Positions 47,401-62,400 are shown, numbered from the stretch's first letter. The stretch: 64,000 nucleotides of DNA from Serilophus lunatus (GCA_013399895.1 VXBA01002679.1:31606-95605); one strand, 5' to 3'. Program-made: numbers and translations. Notes: generated by a model not told the origin, from the letters alone.

Positions 47401-50400
47401 TCATCTGGCTGAGTTCCACAGGGGCTCCACACAAACACGTGTACTGGCATTGCAGGGGAGGAAGGGCAGCAGTGGGTGGAAGAGACAGTGATTGCATAAG
47501 CTGGCATTGCTGCCAAAAACATTACCGTCAAACTGTGCATGGACTCTGAAACACAGGTGGGAAGAGATGGGTGGTGAGCCAGACAGAGCCTTCTCTGTGC
47601 TGCAAAGTTGTCATGATGGGAGAACAAAAGTCTGCAACTCTGAGTGTGTGTGGTCTCAATGAACCAGCGCAACACCTGAACAAATCCACCTCAGCCCCCT
47701 GTGATAGACAGCCAGCAGCTGAGAAACATGCCAGCATGTTCCTGAGAATTAAAAGGGCTGGAAGCCATAGATTCTTACTGCTGGTGCACTCTGATTTCTG
47801 CCTGCACAGCCAAAGAAGGAAAGGGTACCAGCGAAACAGGCAAGAATGCATGTGCTGGGGCATCAGCAACAGCATTCCACTGAGAGATCTAACACAGCAA
47901 GGTCCAGGACACTGGGCAGACACTCCTGGAGTGTCTCTTACTACAGGCACATTGGTGGGAGTAGAAATACTACAGAACATTGCCTAGTGAGCTTGCCCTG
48001 AAATGTGGTGTTGGAACAAGATGATCTTTAGGGTCCCTTCCAACTGAAAGGGTTCCAGGATTGTCTGATTTCAGCATCAGCTTCTCACTGCATGAACACC
48101 CAGTACTGCTTCTATGAGAAACATACACACTAGAGAAAACCTTCTGCCGTTCAGAAGCAAAGTAAGCTTTGCCATTTTCTTCCAATGAGACAAAATCCAG
48201 CTTTTTTGGGGTGCTTTGAGCATTCATTCCCTGCAGAGTCAGAGCTACATCCCATGTCTCACACATGGCTGATCTCATTCCACAGGACATGGAGTGCATT
48301 TCACAGTCTTTCCCATTAATCGTGTAGAAAAAGAGAAGAAAAAGAAATAAACAGGAAATGCCACAACACCCCCAACCTCTGGCAGTGCTTTCAGGCACAC
48401 CATAATTATCAAACCTGGGGCCATCTCTGGGCTGGTTAGTATTTCTTTCTTAGGCCTTCAATATTCAAGCTGCAGCCAGTGCCACTGCTTTGGAGCAAAG
48501 CTCAATATTCAGATGGCCTGCAGTTGTAAAATAAGCAGTTTGGGGATTCAGAATTATTCTAGTCATTAAAACAGAGTATTTAGATAAACAGCAAAAAGAT
48601 GCAGATTGGCTTCCCACAGGGTAGGTTGCACAGATAACTTTAGAATACTCCCCAGAACTGTAATTACCAGACCAAAGGGCAAACTCGCCAGGCTGGAGGT
48701 TTGTAACCTGAAATACTTGAAAGCTAAAAGAAGTATGAACATCCCTACATAAAGATTACAGATTTTCCTGAAATTACAGCTGTTTTGGGACAGTTGGCCA
48801 GCCACAGACTTCGAGATGCCTCCACCCCCAGGGATGCTCCCACCAGAGCCCCTGCCACCCCTGGGTGGAAGGAGTGAGGGGATGGGAAAAGGTGGATAAA
48901 GGGAGGAGGTGGAAAAGGTGGAAAGACTGAGGGGTGGGAAGCCCCCACCCTGCCAGCACTGCTCGAAGCTCCAGCACCAGCCCTGTGGCAGGGCCCCCAT
49001 GAAGACACTTGTGGAGAGGTGACAGCTGGCACAGGATGCTGTTTGCCACCTACACCTTCTGGGGGTAGTGTTTGGAGAAACTACAAGAACAGGCAACGGT
49101 TTGTCCTTTCTGCTCTCACCAGAGCTGCACATCCTCCAGCTCCAGCCCTGTGTTCAGTGCAGCACAAACAAACCTGTCCTGCTCCAGGGTAGGGGGGTGC
49201 TTTCTGTGGGAGCTCAGGAATCAGATGTGCTTTTCCTTCTGCACAGCAGCCCTTTCAGGTATATCAATGAACAGTACACAGGAACCTGCTCTGACTTGGG
49301 AGAAAAACAAAAACAAGTCAGGGAGAAACTCACCATAAATATCAGAGGATGCATCAGACTTCTCGATTTGAATGTGCTGTGTAATTTTCTGACAGATTTC
49401 TATCTCTTTGTACAGCTGAATAGAAACAAAAAAACAAGCACAAAAACGTTTTACTGTAGGAGGACACATCAACTGTAGTCATTTTGAACAGATTTTTGTT
49501 TTTTATTTACAGGTGGAAAAGAGGCGCTGTGGCCATTATTCATCAAACAGTTTTTCTCCACCTGTGTGAGAAGCATTAGCACTGTCACTAAGTTTGCTGC
49601 TAGAACATAAGTAAGGAGGAGGAAGCAGGGTTTTACTACCACCATCATAACAGCAAGGATACATCTATTTCCCTCAGTCAATACCATTTTGAGTGCACAA
49701 GAAACAAAGCTTCTATTCCTAATTTCACAGTTTATGGGCAGTGAGAATTTAATGTTTTTATATTATTTTAATGAAGACAATGCAGGAATTCAACTATTCA
49801 ACATTGGTAAAATCACAAGGAGGGATTTCTCCATTGTCAGAAGACTATCAAATTTACATTTCACCTTTAACACCTCTGTGTTTATTTGTACTAAGCCAAG
49901 CCCTCAGGTCTTTGAAATGGTCATTAATATCCTTCCTGGGAGACCAGCACAAATTCACACCTAGGTAACAGCCCAGAAGACCCTCCATCTAGGTGCAACT
50001 CCCTCTGCTTTTCAGCACTGAGGTAACAAACTATCCCTTTGTCCTCAGAAAAATCATACCCCCAGGGGAATGAGAGAGTCCACAGGTGAATATTAATTCT
50101 GCTTACACACTGCTGTGAGTGTCTGAAAAAGCAGTCCACAATAATTAACATTATGAAACTAAGTTACATCAGTGTTTGGACTGGTGTGTAAACTATTCCT
50201 TTAAAAAAGAAGAGGAACTCTTTAGTAACATGCTTCCTTTCATAAAAATATGATTTTATCTCCTGCTTCTATCAGCACATGTTTAGCTACAAAAATTGGG
50301 TATTAGAGAACAGTTCATGGAAGTCTCAAATTTTCTCCCAAAAGAGCACACACAGGCAAACCAACATGTGTTGTTTTAACATGAGTACATCAGACATAAT

Positions 50401-53400
50401 CCTGCAGCACCATCTATACCATAACCTTCCATGTCCACTCTGACTGAGTTTGGGTTGATGTCATATGATCAGAACAAACAGTAAGTGACGACTACGTCAA
50501 TCCAACATCCTCTCAACATAAGACAACTCACCAACGTCCTTCCTGGCAATGAAAGCTAAAATCTGTCTCCTCTGAGTTTGTTTTTCCAACTGCATTTCAC
50601 TTCCCAGTCTTAGCGCTTTCTCACTCTTTTTTGTTGTTGTGGTTGTTGTTGTTGTTGTTGAGTGTTAATGGAAAATCCCAGAACTTCTCTGCTAAATGAA
50701 CAAAAGCCTCCATAACTAGCAAAGTTTTACTTTTTGTAAGTAAAACAGCCACCAATGTAAAGGACACTAAAAAGCTTTACAGCATGCCTCTGTAAAGTCA
50801 CAGAGCTAAAGTGTGACACTAATCCTGTTTGGGCTTTTTTTTTAATCTCTCATGGCAAAATTCCTTTGAAGTCTGCTTTTGAGATGAGTGAGATGAAAAC
50901 AGCCAACTGAAGCAATTAGTGAAGTACATTCTCACACTTAACTCCTGAGCATTTTAACCTCAATGCTTACCTTTCCATTAAGAAAAATGAGACAAAAAAC
51001 CCACCAAAAACCCAACAAACAAACAAAAAAAGAATTTGTGTATTTTCTCCCCCTTTAAAAATTAAAGTGGCTCTAACAAGAAGTGCCTAGGCTTCAAAAG
51101 TATGTCTTTAAAACCCCCATGGACAATATGAGCAACAGGAAAAGACAACCTTGAGAGAAGTTGGGCTTAAATGTACATTACAGTGACTTCCACACATTAC
51201 CTGTAGCTCTTCCCCCCCAGACACATAACAGCACAAACACAAGCTGAACACCAATGCAAGATGAAATGTTTGGAGGGATTACTGTAGGCCAATTTGCTAT
51301 GGCCTGCAAAGCACCGTAATTGCAAGTTAAAAAGCATACCTCTGTGTTCCACAGTGCCAGATAAACACCAATTAATAGCATCCTACCAAGTGCCATTTAG
51401 TTTTGGGCTGCATTACCAGCTCATAGATCTCCTCTTCTGGCTTGGGGACATAGAACTGGATCTGGTTTTCCAGGAGGAATTTGAGCCGCAGGTAGTGAGC
51501 AGAGTGATCCAGCTGGTGTGTCTGCAAGAGAAGAGAAGAGGCTTCAGAGGAGAAAAGCAATGGCTTGCAATGGCATCACCTAGGCAGAGAATGGCCTGAC
51601 CCTCACAGGAACAGAAGTGCCCCAGCACCACCTGCCTGACCTGAGCAAGACCCTGCAGCTCCTCCTCTTCCCCAGGAATGAGCATCCATCCATTTACCCC
51701 CTGACCAGGGTGCTGAGGGCACCCTGAGCAGCCCCTTTGGCTCTGCTGACCTGGCAGTTCTGCTCCCTCCCAGGCTATCCCAGAAATACTCAGAAGCCTC
51801 AGAGCACACCTTTGTATAAAAGTGAACTATAAAAGGATATTTAAAATCCCATGGAGGGAAATACATGTTCTGCTAACAGGAAAGATGTTTTCTGCTTGTT
51901 TGGGGTTTTTTTTAGCATCTTCACAATGTGTAAGTATGATGTGGCAGATTTCAGGCAAGGTTAATAAAAACAAAAAATCTGGATGTCCTCTAAATTCAAA
52001 CCAGCTCAGGGTACACTGGCTTTATAAGGCTGGAAGAAGCCAAGAGTTGCATCCTGGATTGCATCCCAGCAGAAACAGGTCACACTATTTTAATGAATTA
52101 CTTATAATTAACTGAGGATACAGCATTTGGTCTGGGAGATGTTAACGACCTTTTCTCAGCATGATTAATAAGCTTGATTTAAGCAGAGGTTAATGCAGTG
52201 TGTAATCAAAACACATTACAATTATGATAAACACAAAGGATGTCATTCAGAAGTTACTTTCAAAGTTCCTAAACTGTTGCCTAAAGCTAATGAGAAACCC
52301 CAAAGTGATTCATTCACTGGTACAGGAGGCAGATTCTCCTCTCTGTCACTTCTCAAGTCCCATTAGCACATGCTTTTTTACATCAGCCTTTTCATTTTAC
52401 ACCAGCAAGCTACCAACAGTTCCCAGGTTGTGCTAAGAACAATGGCTCATCTGAAAACTCCAGCAAGAACATCACTATTGCCTATTTATCATGGTTTTCA
52501 AACCTGGCTTATCCAGTTCAAGCCAAGAAAATGATACACCAGCACTCAGCTGACTGATCACAGGAGAAGAGTCATGAACTCAAAGGACCTGGGGAAAAGA
52601 TCCCACACTGACCCTTCAGCAAATGCTCAGAGAACTATTGGACAGTCTAGAATACAAAAGCTATCGGGAATAATAATACTACTACTTACAAAAAAAGCCA
52701 GATCTGTTGCTGCACTCAACATCGTCCTCTATTCAAATATGTCCAATTCAAAAATCAAATTATACTTGTATGAAATTGAGTATCTGAAATGGAATAACCT
52801 CCATAATCCAGACAAATTCCTAGTTAATTAAATAAAGAATTTAAAATCTATCAAGGGCCAAAAGAAAAACAGCTGAATGGAGGGGATCCTTGACCTCTCT
52901 CCTTTTTTCATTTCTTGTTGGAAAGCATTTGCTCATTGGTTACTGCTGTTTTCACTAGTTTTTTTTTTACAGACGCACACATACAAACACCACAGAAATT
53001 AAAGGGAAGCAGAATTGACTTTAAAGGTTCAGAAATGACACAGAGGAGTCCTAGATTCCTTTCTGGTCAACTTAGTTTACTGTCCCTAGACATAAACTGA
53101 GGAGTGCCTTGCACACCACTTAAACAAAAATATGTAAAGGAGATATAAACCCACTGACTGTACACCCCGTGTCTGAGGGAAAATGTCTCTGGTAAGGCTC
53201 TCTGAAAGCCCCTGAAACGCTTCAGCCATTTACAGCAAAGCCAGTGGGGGAGAAATGCTCTGTGGAAAGATCACAGTAGCAGAGACAGGAGCCAGACAAC
53301 CCAGCAGCCTCCTCCTGCCACCATGGTGCATCTTCTCCTGGTCTCCTGTGCCAAAGCTCTTGTACACATGCTACATTTCACACAATCAGGGAATCACAGA

Positions 53401-56400
53401 AGGGTTTGGGTTGGAAAAGAACTTAAAGATGTCTCATTCCATCCCCTGCCATGGGCAGGGACACCTGCCGCTATCCCAGGGTGCTCCAACCTGGCCTTGG
53501 ACACTTCCAGGGATGGGGCAGCCACAGCTTCTCTGCCAAAGCTGTGCCAGGGCCTCCCCACTCTCATAGCCAAGAATTTCTTCCTAATATATAATCTAAC
53601 CCTGTCCTCTGTCAGTATGAATCCATTCCCCTTGTCCGTGGCACTCCAGGCCCTCATAAATAGACCCTCTCCACGTTTCCTGTAGTTTCCCTTCAGGTCC
53701 TGGAAGGCCCCAGTTAGGTCCCCAAAGCTTCTCTTCTCCACGTTGAACAACCCCAGCTCTCCCAGCCTTCCCTCCCAGCAGAGCTACTCCACCCCTCTGC
53801 TCATCCTGGGGCCTCTCTGGAATCTCTCCAGCAGCTCCATGTCCTTCCTGTGCTGTTCCCCAGCTCTGGAGCAGCTCTGCAAGGGGGTCTCACCTGAGGA
53901 GACAGAGGGGCAGAATCCCCCCTCCCCTGCTGCCCACGCTGTGGGATGAGTCCATCAGGCCAGAGCTGTGCCAACCCCTCCATGCCACTGACCAAAGTTC
54001 AGGGTTGGCAGAGACCCCCATCCACAGTCAGCTCTTTGTGTCACTTCCCACTGCGACTCTGAACGTACTTCCCTTGAAGTGGAGATCCAAAGGGATGCTT
54101 TCCAGCCTGCCCCAGGCCAGCAGAAATCATCACTTGCTGCAGATAGACACCAATTTATCCAGTCTGGGGCCTCCAGGTGCTGGGCACAGGCCAGGAGCTG
54201 CCTTAGCTTGGCCACCCTGGGCAGAGCACAGTATCTGCTAGAGAGGCCACTGGATAAAACACACACATTTTGAGCCACTCATTTCTTCTTCTTCAGGAAA
54301 CACCATCAAATGAGGTGGATGCCATCAATCCACTGCACTGCAATCCCATCTAGGTCAGGAATGAGAATCATCACCATTAGAACTGTGATGGTGCAGCCCC
54401 TGGGCCACACCACTGAGTGAATTAACACTGCTATAGCTGCCCCAAGGCTTTGTCTACCTCAGGATTCAACATCACTTCAACAATTTCAAACAGTGGCACA
54501 ATTTTCAATTTTCTACTGAAGTGAAAGGAAGAGGTCCCTCCATAAGCAGACACAGTCATTCTGCCCTAAAAGCCAAACCATTAACCCACTTTTTTGTTGC
54601 TGGGAGCTGCGTCCATATGTGGGAAGGTGGGAGAAGAAACAGGGCAGCTTTAATGATATGAATATGCTTTCAGACCACCCAAAATCCCTTCTAGCAGTCC
54701 AAATAAGCTTCTTGGTTTATTTATTTCTCTCCTAATAATTCTGGCTATGTCTGGACTAAATCAAGGAGTGAACTCAATTTAAAGCACAACCTGACAGCTT
54801 CACTGGGGTGCTCTGAAAGAAGAATTTACAGCCAAGGGTGTGATCCAATTCAACAGGATCAAGTGGGCCAGCACACAGCCCCAACTGCTCACCCTTTGGG
54901 GTTCCTTTCTAGTCAGAAAGAAGGACAGGCACATTCTTTCAGCATCACAGAAACAAAACAGCCATCCCACTGTATTATTCCAGCTTGGGGGCCAAGCTTT
55001 TCCAGCAGGAGACACCAGCTCAAACACAAAGTAAACCCACAGAGTACCAGGCTTAAGTAACTTCTCAGAGACTTTGAGCACAAATTCAGAGTCCTGGGAG
55101 CAACCTGCTTCTTACCCCTCCTGCAGATCTCTTTGAAAATGCAAACTGGGGGGAAGGGGGAAATCCAGACCTTCCTCATCTCTCAATTTTTATGCAGTCA
55201 AAAGACAAATGACATCTAGTCTTCTATGCTTGGTTTTTGGTGCTATTATCTCCACACTGGCTCTGCCTAAATCCATATACAGAGTGTGAGATCCTACTCA
55301 ATTTTAAGATATACCTTTATGCAAATGTTAGTAATTCACATACACATATTCACACTGATCAGTATTATCACAGAACTACAGGAAGGTTGGAAGGGACCAA
55401 CTATATCCTATCATCCATAAAAAGCAATTTAATCCATATACACTGACTTTTTCTGCCTTCCAAGTAATGTTATTAGTTACACCTTAGGAGAAATCTTTGA
55501 AAAACCACTTTAAAATATGCTTTAAACACTCCTCCCACCAATCTTGAATCATAAAAGTGTCACAAAGCACCCTCCAAAGTCTATCCTGCTGTACAATAAC
55601 AAGCAGCAATGTTAGCAAAAGAACACATTTTCTACAATGACTTGAGTGCACTTAATGTTCTCCAACAGAATAATCAAGCTCAGTTTAACAGCACAGATAG
55701 ATTTAACCACATCTACAAACATGAAGAGGTTTATATGAAATGTAGAGCTTGAAATGTTTACTGTACCAGAACTTCACTGGTTCTCAGATGGCAGATGGCA
55801 AACTGATGTGAAATGATGTGGATCAGATATTAAAGGGGAAAAAATGAGCTGAATGCAAGAGACAGAAGAAAGAGATTGATTATTAAATGCTACAGAAAAG
55901 AAGGCATCCCATCACTGTTTTCCAGGCTGGAAACTCTTAAAGAAAGGAAAGAAACAGATAGTAGCTCTTCAAAACATACTCACCCACCTCCCCTTCTCCT
56001 TATACACCCCCACCCACCACAACACACAGTGAGACCAGATCCTCAGCAGGCACCTGCTGGAATCAGTGGAGCTACACCAACTTATTCCAGCTGAGGATTT
56101 GGTCCCGAGTTAACCACTCTTACCAGAGGAAAACATAAATCCTAAAAATAAGTCATTATTAATAATGTGTCATCCAGCTTCCCTATTATGTCTCTCTCAA
56201 AAATGTCATCTTCTCCTGAACACAAAGCAGAGCTTTCAGAAACTGCAGCCCTCCTGAACAGCACACCTGGCAGAGAGATGAGTGCACCATGTAATTACTG
56301 GAAACAAACGCCTTTCTCTCACCTTATCTCTCTTTGGAAGCACATGCAACATGTTCTAGAAGTCCCCAAAGTTAAGCTCTCAATAGTAATAAATATTTTC

Positions 56401-59400
56401 TTTTCTTTTGCTGTTGTTGTTGTACAAAGCAGCCTCACTTTTCAGAGCTGCATGTGGCATGAGTTGGGTCTCACTTGCAGGCAGAGCAGAAAACACGCAT
56501 TATGTAGCTGCCAGATCTGAAAGCCTGTATTTAATTTGTCAAAGTTTCCAACTCTTTAGAGATGTAACCCTTTTTAACTCTTTTTAATGGCCAAATGTAT
56601 CTGATACTTCACTTTCAAAGAAATCCAGGTGGTTTTCTTCCTCTCCTCCTCAAATGTAGATGAAAGCTTTCCTCTCTCCCCTCCTGCCACCCACACGAGG
56701 TGAGTCTGACTCTGCAGTGCAGACGGCAAACACAAGCACTTTCTCCTAGTCCTGGTGCTGCTGTTTTCCCCAGTGCCAGCCAGAGGGGAAGGAAGGAGGA
56801 ATGGCACGTGGGAGTAGGCCAGCCTGGCACTTGAGAAGGGGGGTGATCCCCTTGTTTTCCTAGTGGAGAAGGGAACAGGCCTGGAGGGATGGCAGAGGAA
56901 GGGACACAAGGGTAGTTGGGTGAGGATGAGTGGCTACACTACCACAGTATGGGGCATCCAGTGGGCTGGGAGCCAGGGTGTTGGGGGGCACCTGGGCAGA
57001 AGAGAGGGGTCTCACACACAGCTTGGTCTCCACTGCAGGGGGAAGCAGGTGGGTGGGCCCATGAGAAGCAGCAGCAGAGGCAGAGCCACAGTGTGAAGGC
57101 ACTTAGAGGCTCATTCCCAGCAGCCAGAGTGGGAAAGGAAAAAATCAGTCTGCCTGCCTGGCCCTGCACCCACACCAAGTTCAGCTCCAGTTGCAGGAAA
57201 ATTGCTGCTGCAGTCCCACCATGGATACTGCAGTGTCATTCATGTACTACAGCCGGCGCAGAGCAGGGCCCACGAAGCTGCATCCAGAGGGCTCAGGGCT
57301 GCAGACAGGTGCCAGGGCAGGCTGGCAGCCTCTACCTTGCAGATCATCTCCAGCACGTCCCGCGTGGTGTCCCCAGGGCGGACGACGGTCAGCGCGGGCT
57401 GGTTGTTGGGCAGGCAGAACCACGACGGCGTGAAGTATTCATGCACCCAAATATCACAGTCGGGGCTGTGCTGATGGACGCTGCTCAGTGCCACCTCCTT
57501 CTCCCTCTGAATTACAGACAAAATCCATTAGGACTCTCTCAGCCAAGCGCAACTCCCTCTTCATCACTAACAAGTGGAAGGAGCATTATATGCTGTATCA
57601 AAGAAAAGATGTTTTGTTCATAGCCTGGGTTGAAGGCTTGTCTGGACAGGAACCTGCAGTTTTCCCTGAGCAGAATAAACTGTGCCTAACCATGCCACCC
57701 ACACAGCTACACTGTGCAATGTGCTTCTCTCTCGGGATTTCACCCTATGGCTAGTGGGAAGGCTAGGAATGCAACAAAAAATAACAGGGATAAAAACAGT
57801 TTTCAATTTAAAACTGAAAAGCACTGTGTTTCTGGGTAAACCAATCCAAGGCCAACAAAACTATTGTAGGTACTACAGTTCCTATACCTGCCAAAATAGC
57901 AAATTTTAGCATTTATTCTGAATTTACTGTCTTTGATACACCTGAGTTGCACTCCAAGCTATAAATCCCCAGGAAGTCATGGAGTTGCAGAATTCCTGTT
58001 TGCTACAAGTGGCTTATATCCATTACATGAAGAATGTTCCTCAGCACTGTGTTAATGTTGCTTTACAGCTGACATTTTCTGGGGGAGGAGAAAGCAGCTG
58101 CAACTGGAACTGCAAATGCAGGAACTCACGGAAGCACCAAACAGAGAAAGCCCTGTGCTCCATAGTTGTGCCAGCCCTTAATTATGAAAATCCCATATGG
58201 CCACCACAAGGAGCCATTTTCCAGAGCCAGCAATGGCCAGGTCCTCCTGTGGGGAGGCATTTCCCTGGCTAATGCCCTTCTGGCTCTGGCACTGTGGGCA
58301 ACCAGCCCAAATCCTCCCAGAGCACCTCTAAGCCCTCCAGAGCACAGAGGGTCCTCTCCTCTCACATCCCAGAGTAAATCCCTGCATGGAAACCGGCTGC
58401 AAGGGAGCAGGAAAGAGGCAGCTGGAGAGCTGGGGTTACCTTGCCATCGGGGACCGTGTCATCAAAGATCTCTTCCAGAGATTTCTTTACTGAGTTGACT
58501 CCTTCACCAAACACCTGAGGAACAACAGAGTGAATCTGCTTTAAAACACAGACAGGACTCCCTGTCTGCAGCACATGCTAAAGGGGGAACAGTCTGTCTA
58601 ACAACCATCATGGAAATCAAGCTGAAAAATATAGACATTCATCTCCAAACACAGGAAAGGAAAATAGAAGTTGGATAAAAGAGGAGGTGAAAGACAAGCT
58701 GGTGCTGGGGCATTATACTGAAAGATTAGAGTTCTGCTCAGAGGTCTGCTGCTGACTCACTTGGTGGAGCTGGACTAATTTTATCTCTTTTTGAGCTCAG
58801 TTTCTCCACCTGTAAAGTGTGGGAATGAACACTTCTCCACCTCTGCCAAGGCTGGGAAATGAGAAGGGCTCTGTTTCTGGCTGGTTTTGCAATAACCCAG
58901 CTGCCAAAAAGCACTTATTAAACGTTCATACAGCACAAGTCAGTGTACCTCTCCTCTAATGAAATAAGAGCTGGTAACCCAGCACGAGCCAGAGAGCCAA
59001 AATCAGCAGGACTGTGTGCAGGAGGAACGACTGAATGGGCATATTTACAGGACCCACCCCAAATCAGCAAAGGACTCAATCAGATGGGCAAGCAGGGCTC
59101 TTACTGCAGCAGAAGGCTGCCATTAAAACTGAAAAATTAAGTTTTGTAGCTCCACATCTGCATGGCTTTACGATCAAGTTGCTGGGTTTGGCTGTTAACT
59201 ATTCCATGGCTAAAACAAAGCAGGAACTGCAGGATGGGACAAGGTCTCTGCCCTTCGGGGATTTACAGTTTGCTGCTTCCAACAGCAGCACTTTGTACAA
59301 TGCTACATACGAGCACTGTGCTCATGTGTTCAAGCATTGCATTTAGACACTCTGTTACTTCCTCAAAACTGCCTTTTCTACAATGTTCTCCAGTATGACT

Positions 59401-62400
59401 TTGCTTTAGCCTGGAACAGAATCCCTTTCCATGCCTGTGCTAACTGAGGAGTGAGGGGGATGGGGAAGGGGAGGCAGCGTGAAGAAAGCAATTATCCCCA
59501 CAGAAAGGAAAAATAGAAGGGTGAGTTCAGGGAAAAAAGGACACAGCATGGGCAGGACAAGGGGCTGTGTTTGATTTGGGGCAAGTAAACACAAAGCAAC
59601 AGGGGTGCTGCAGCATCAGCTGGAGGAGAAGGGAAGGCACTCCTGGGAGACATCTGCTGCTTTCCAGACAAACACTGAGCTTTTGCTCAGCCACTAAATA
59701 TTAAGTGAATTTTTAATGTCTGGCTAAAAACAAGCTCAAAATTCTGCGGCATCCATCCTCTGCTGAACAAAACAAACACCCACTGCTGCCTTAACAGACA
59801 GCAGAAGAAATCACAGGGCACAGAACATGTGTCCCAAGCCATTCTCCCCACAAAAGGTGAGAGGAAGAAAGAAAAGCAGAGACTACATTTCCTGCAATTA
59901 GATGAGGTATGGCTCTCAAAAACTGAAAGCTATAATTAGGGATGTTTGAAAAGAAAAACAGGGATGCACCTTCCTATCACACTGAAACATGTTTTCTAGA
60001 GAAAGGTTTGGGCAGCAACTTAGGCTTTTTTACAAATATGAGGCAAAACAAGCGCAGTCCCTACTAAACATAAAGCCTTTTCTCACTTTAGAAAGTTTTC
60101 ACCAAACTCAGCTACATTTAAAATATGGTGAAAACACAAGAAGTCTGAATTATTATTTTCCTTTCGAAGTTTTATCTATTTTACACTGAAGATTTGTTGC
60201 TCCTGAGGTTAGGGAAAGTACCTCCAGCAAAAGAAGACACAGCAGAAATGCAACAGCACAAATACAACCAATGCAGCTAAAGAAAGGGCAAACACCAAAC
60301 CTTTGGTAGGAGCTGCTATACACTGATCTACAATTACAGTCCCTTGTTTCTGAAGAGGATGAGGAATGGGATGAGGAATGAGAAGGGAAGATTAAACAGG
60401 CAATGTTAAGGTTGGATGTGCAAGTGCTTAACAGTGAATCTGTGTGAGCTGCATTCTGTACACAAGTAACAAACAAGTCTTGAAAACAGTATTACAAACT
60501 TCCCCCTGCTTACCTGATTAATGCTTGGCCTCCCTTGCTTTTTCTTCGAGGTAGTATCCAGCCCCCAAAGAGAAGAAAACCTGCTTCTCCGTTTGCTGGC
60601 AGACCTGGACATGGCCTGTGTCCTTCTCCTCACTCCTGACTCCCCTGTGCGAGCTGCCACCTGCCAATGCCACATGCTTTTAAAATTTGAGCCTACAGCA
60701 TCCCATCACACCATGGCTTTACATCATCTACCAAACAGTGGAATCTGGCTGGAAAAAAAAGGGTAAATCCTATGGCAACAAAGCACACTCACTACAGGAT
60801 CAGTGGTGACACTGCCAGGCCACTGCCTTCTCACTGCAATGTAACTCGCTTCTCCCAATGCCAAACATCAAAAATTAACATGGACAGTACACCTCCACCC
60901 CACTTTTTGGCATTTATTCTGGATATTTTGAAGTAGCCTAATCATCACAGAGCAATGCCTCAGCAGTAATAAAGGGGGTTGTTTTTTTCTTTTTTTTTTC
61001 TTTTTCCTAACAAGGCTTCAAGTCTGGATGCATGAATTCTGAGATTTCCAACCTTATCTGTTGCTTCCCAAAATCTCAGTCTTCCTCTTTGCTTTTTCCT
61101 GTGGAAATATTCTGGGCATCCTGGAGCTGACTCATAACTGCACCAAAGCCAGATAAAGGCTTGCATGGAGGTCATGGCACTTAAACCCGCACTTCCTCAA
61201 AAGATAGTGACATCTGAAGGAGAGACAGGGGAAGGGACAAAGTGACCTGAGTGACTCTTTCCATCACAGCAGTGTTAACTGCTTGGGCACTTAAAAATGG
61301 GCTCTGGCCACCTGTTTGGAGTGAAAAGACATTTGCCTTTACTGAGCCCAACTGTCTGGGGAGTCCTTACCCAGTGAGGGAGCTCTAATGGAAACCAGTG
61401 TGACACCAGTCAGAGGGGAAGTGCTTGGGCTGAAGTTGAGGCAGATTTCCCATGTGGAGGTGGCCTCAGGAGAGGGAGCTCCTCTCTTGCCAAAAAGAGA
61501 GTGGCAGGAGATGGCAGGTATGAATGGGAGGCAAGACAAAGCCAGACAGACAGACAGACAGACCCGCCCTGCTGACTCGTCCATCTCCTTCCTGGTGTTC
61601 CACCTTTGCACTGGGTTCCCACAGCCGAAACCAGCACAATGGGACTGTCAAACACCTGGCAACCCCAGCAGGAACACCCAAATCTGAGTGATGCCCCAAG
61701 CTACGGAGCTGAGGAACTGGTTGCTTGGGTGCAGCAGATCCAAAACCCCACCAAAAGCCAGGACAGACAGAAGGCTGGCTGGTGTATCCAGGGAACTGCA
61801 GGAGGAGTGGTGGTTCTCCTCAGGAAATGTGGAGAAATCAAAGGAAAGGGTAACTCAGAAACTGCTACAAATGTCTCCATTTCCACAGCCTGGACTTGTG
61901 AGATGTTCCATGGCTGTACCTGGGACCTTTGTGCAGAGGCACCCGGGACAACTTCACACATCCCAGGACTAATGTCCTGAGGAACACGTTCAGGAGACTC
62001 AGGGATGACACACTATCACCATGCAGCATCCACTGCAGTCACAGAATCACACTCTGCTTTGGGCTGGAAAGGGTCTTAAGGATCATCTTGTTCCACCCCC
62101 TGCCATGGGCAGGGACATCTCCCACTCCCAGCCTGCTCCAAGACCTGTCCCATTTGGCCTTGGACACTTCCAGGGACGGGATAGTCACAGCTTCTTCTTG
62201 CTTCCCTATTTGAGACTTGAATTAGGGCTCCTAACAGCAGGGGAGCGTGCAGTTCCATTTCCCCACATTATTGAGGGCAAAGGAGGACACGAGAGTTTGC
62301 TGAGAGGGGAAGAAAGCACGTGTCTCTTCCAGCACAACACACTCTAAACATATTTTTTTTCCCTTGGCTCTCAAGAGACACCAGCATGAAGAGGCAGACT

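Larger units (their letters stand above)
45229..49333 (-). other. TIAM1: TIAM1 intron
   Basis: This 4105-nt intron has a GTGAGT donor and CTCCCCAG acceptor. It holds an A-rich tract (46216-46228), CR1 pieces at 46.67-46.94 and 47.99-48.06 kb, a 20-bp tandem pair, a (GT)n tract and a purine-rich segment at 48.86-48.95 kb. Confidence 0.88.
51522..57335 (-). other. TIAM1: TIAM1 intron (5814 nt)
   Basis: The donor is GTAGAG and the acceptor CTCTTGCAG. It holds a long minus-strand CR1 at 53.39-53.95 kb, a CR1 tail at 55.37-55.42 kb and a GC/purine-rich patch at about 56.8-57.1 kb next to the exon. No further exon is seen. Confidence 0.88.

Noticed and set aside
56916..57623. 235-codon plus-strand frame overlapping the RBD exon
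   Set aside because: It is antisense to a conserved TIAM1 exon in a GC-rich patch, and I see no independent support.
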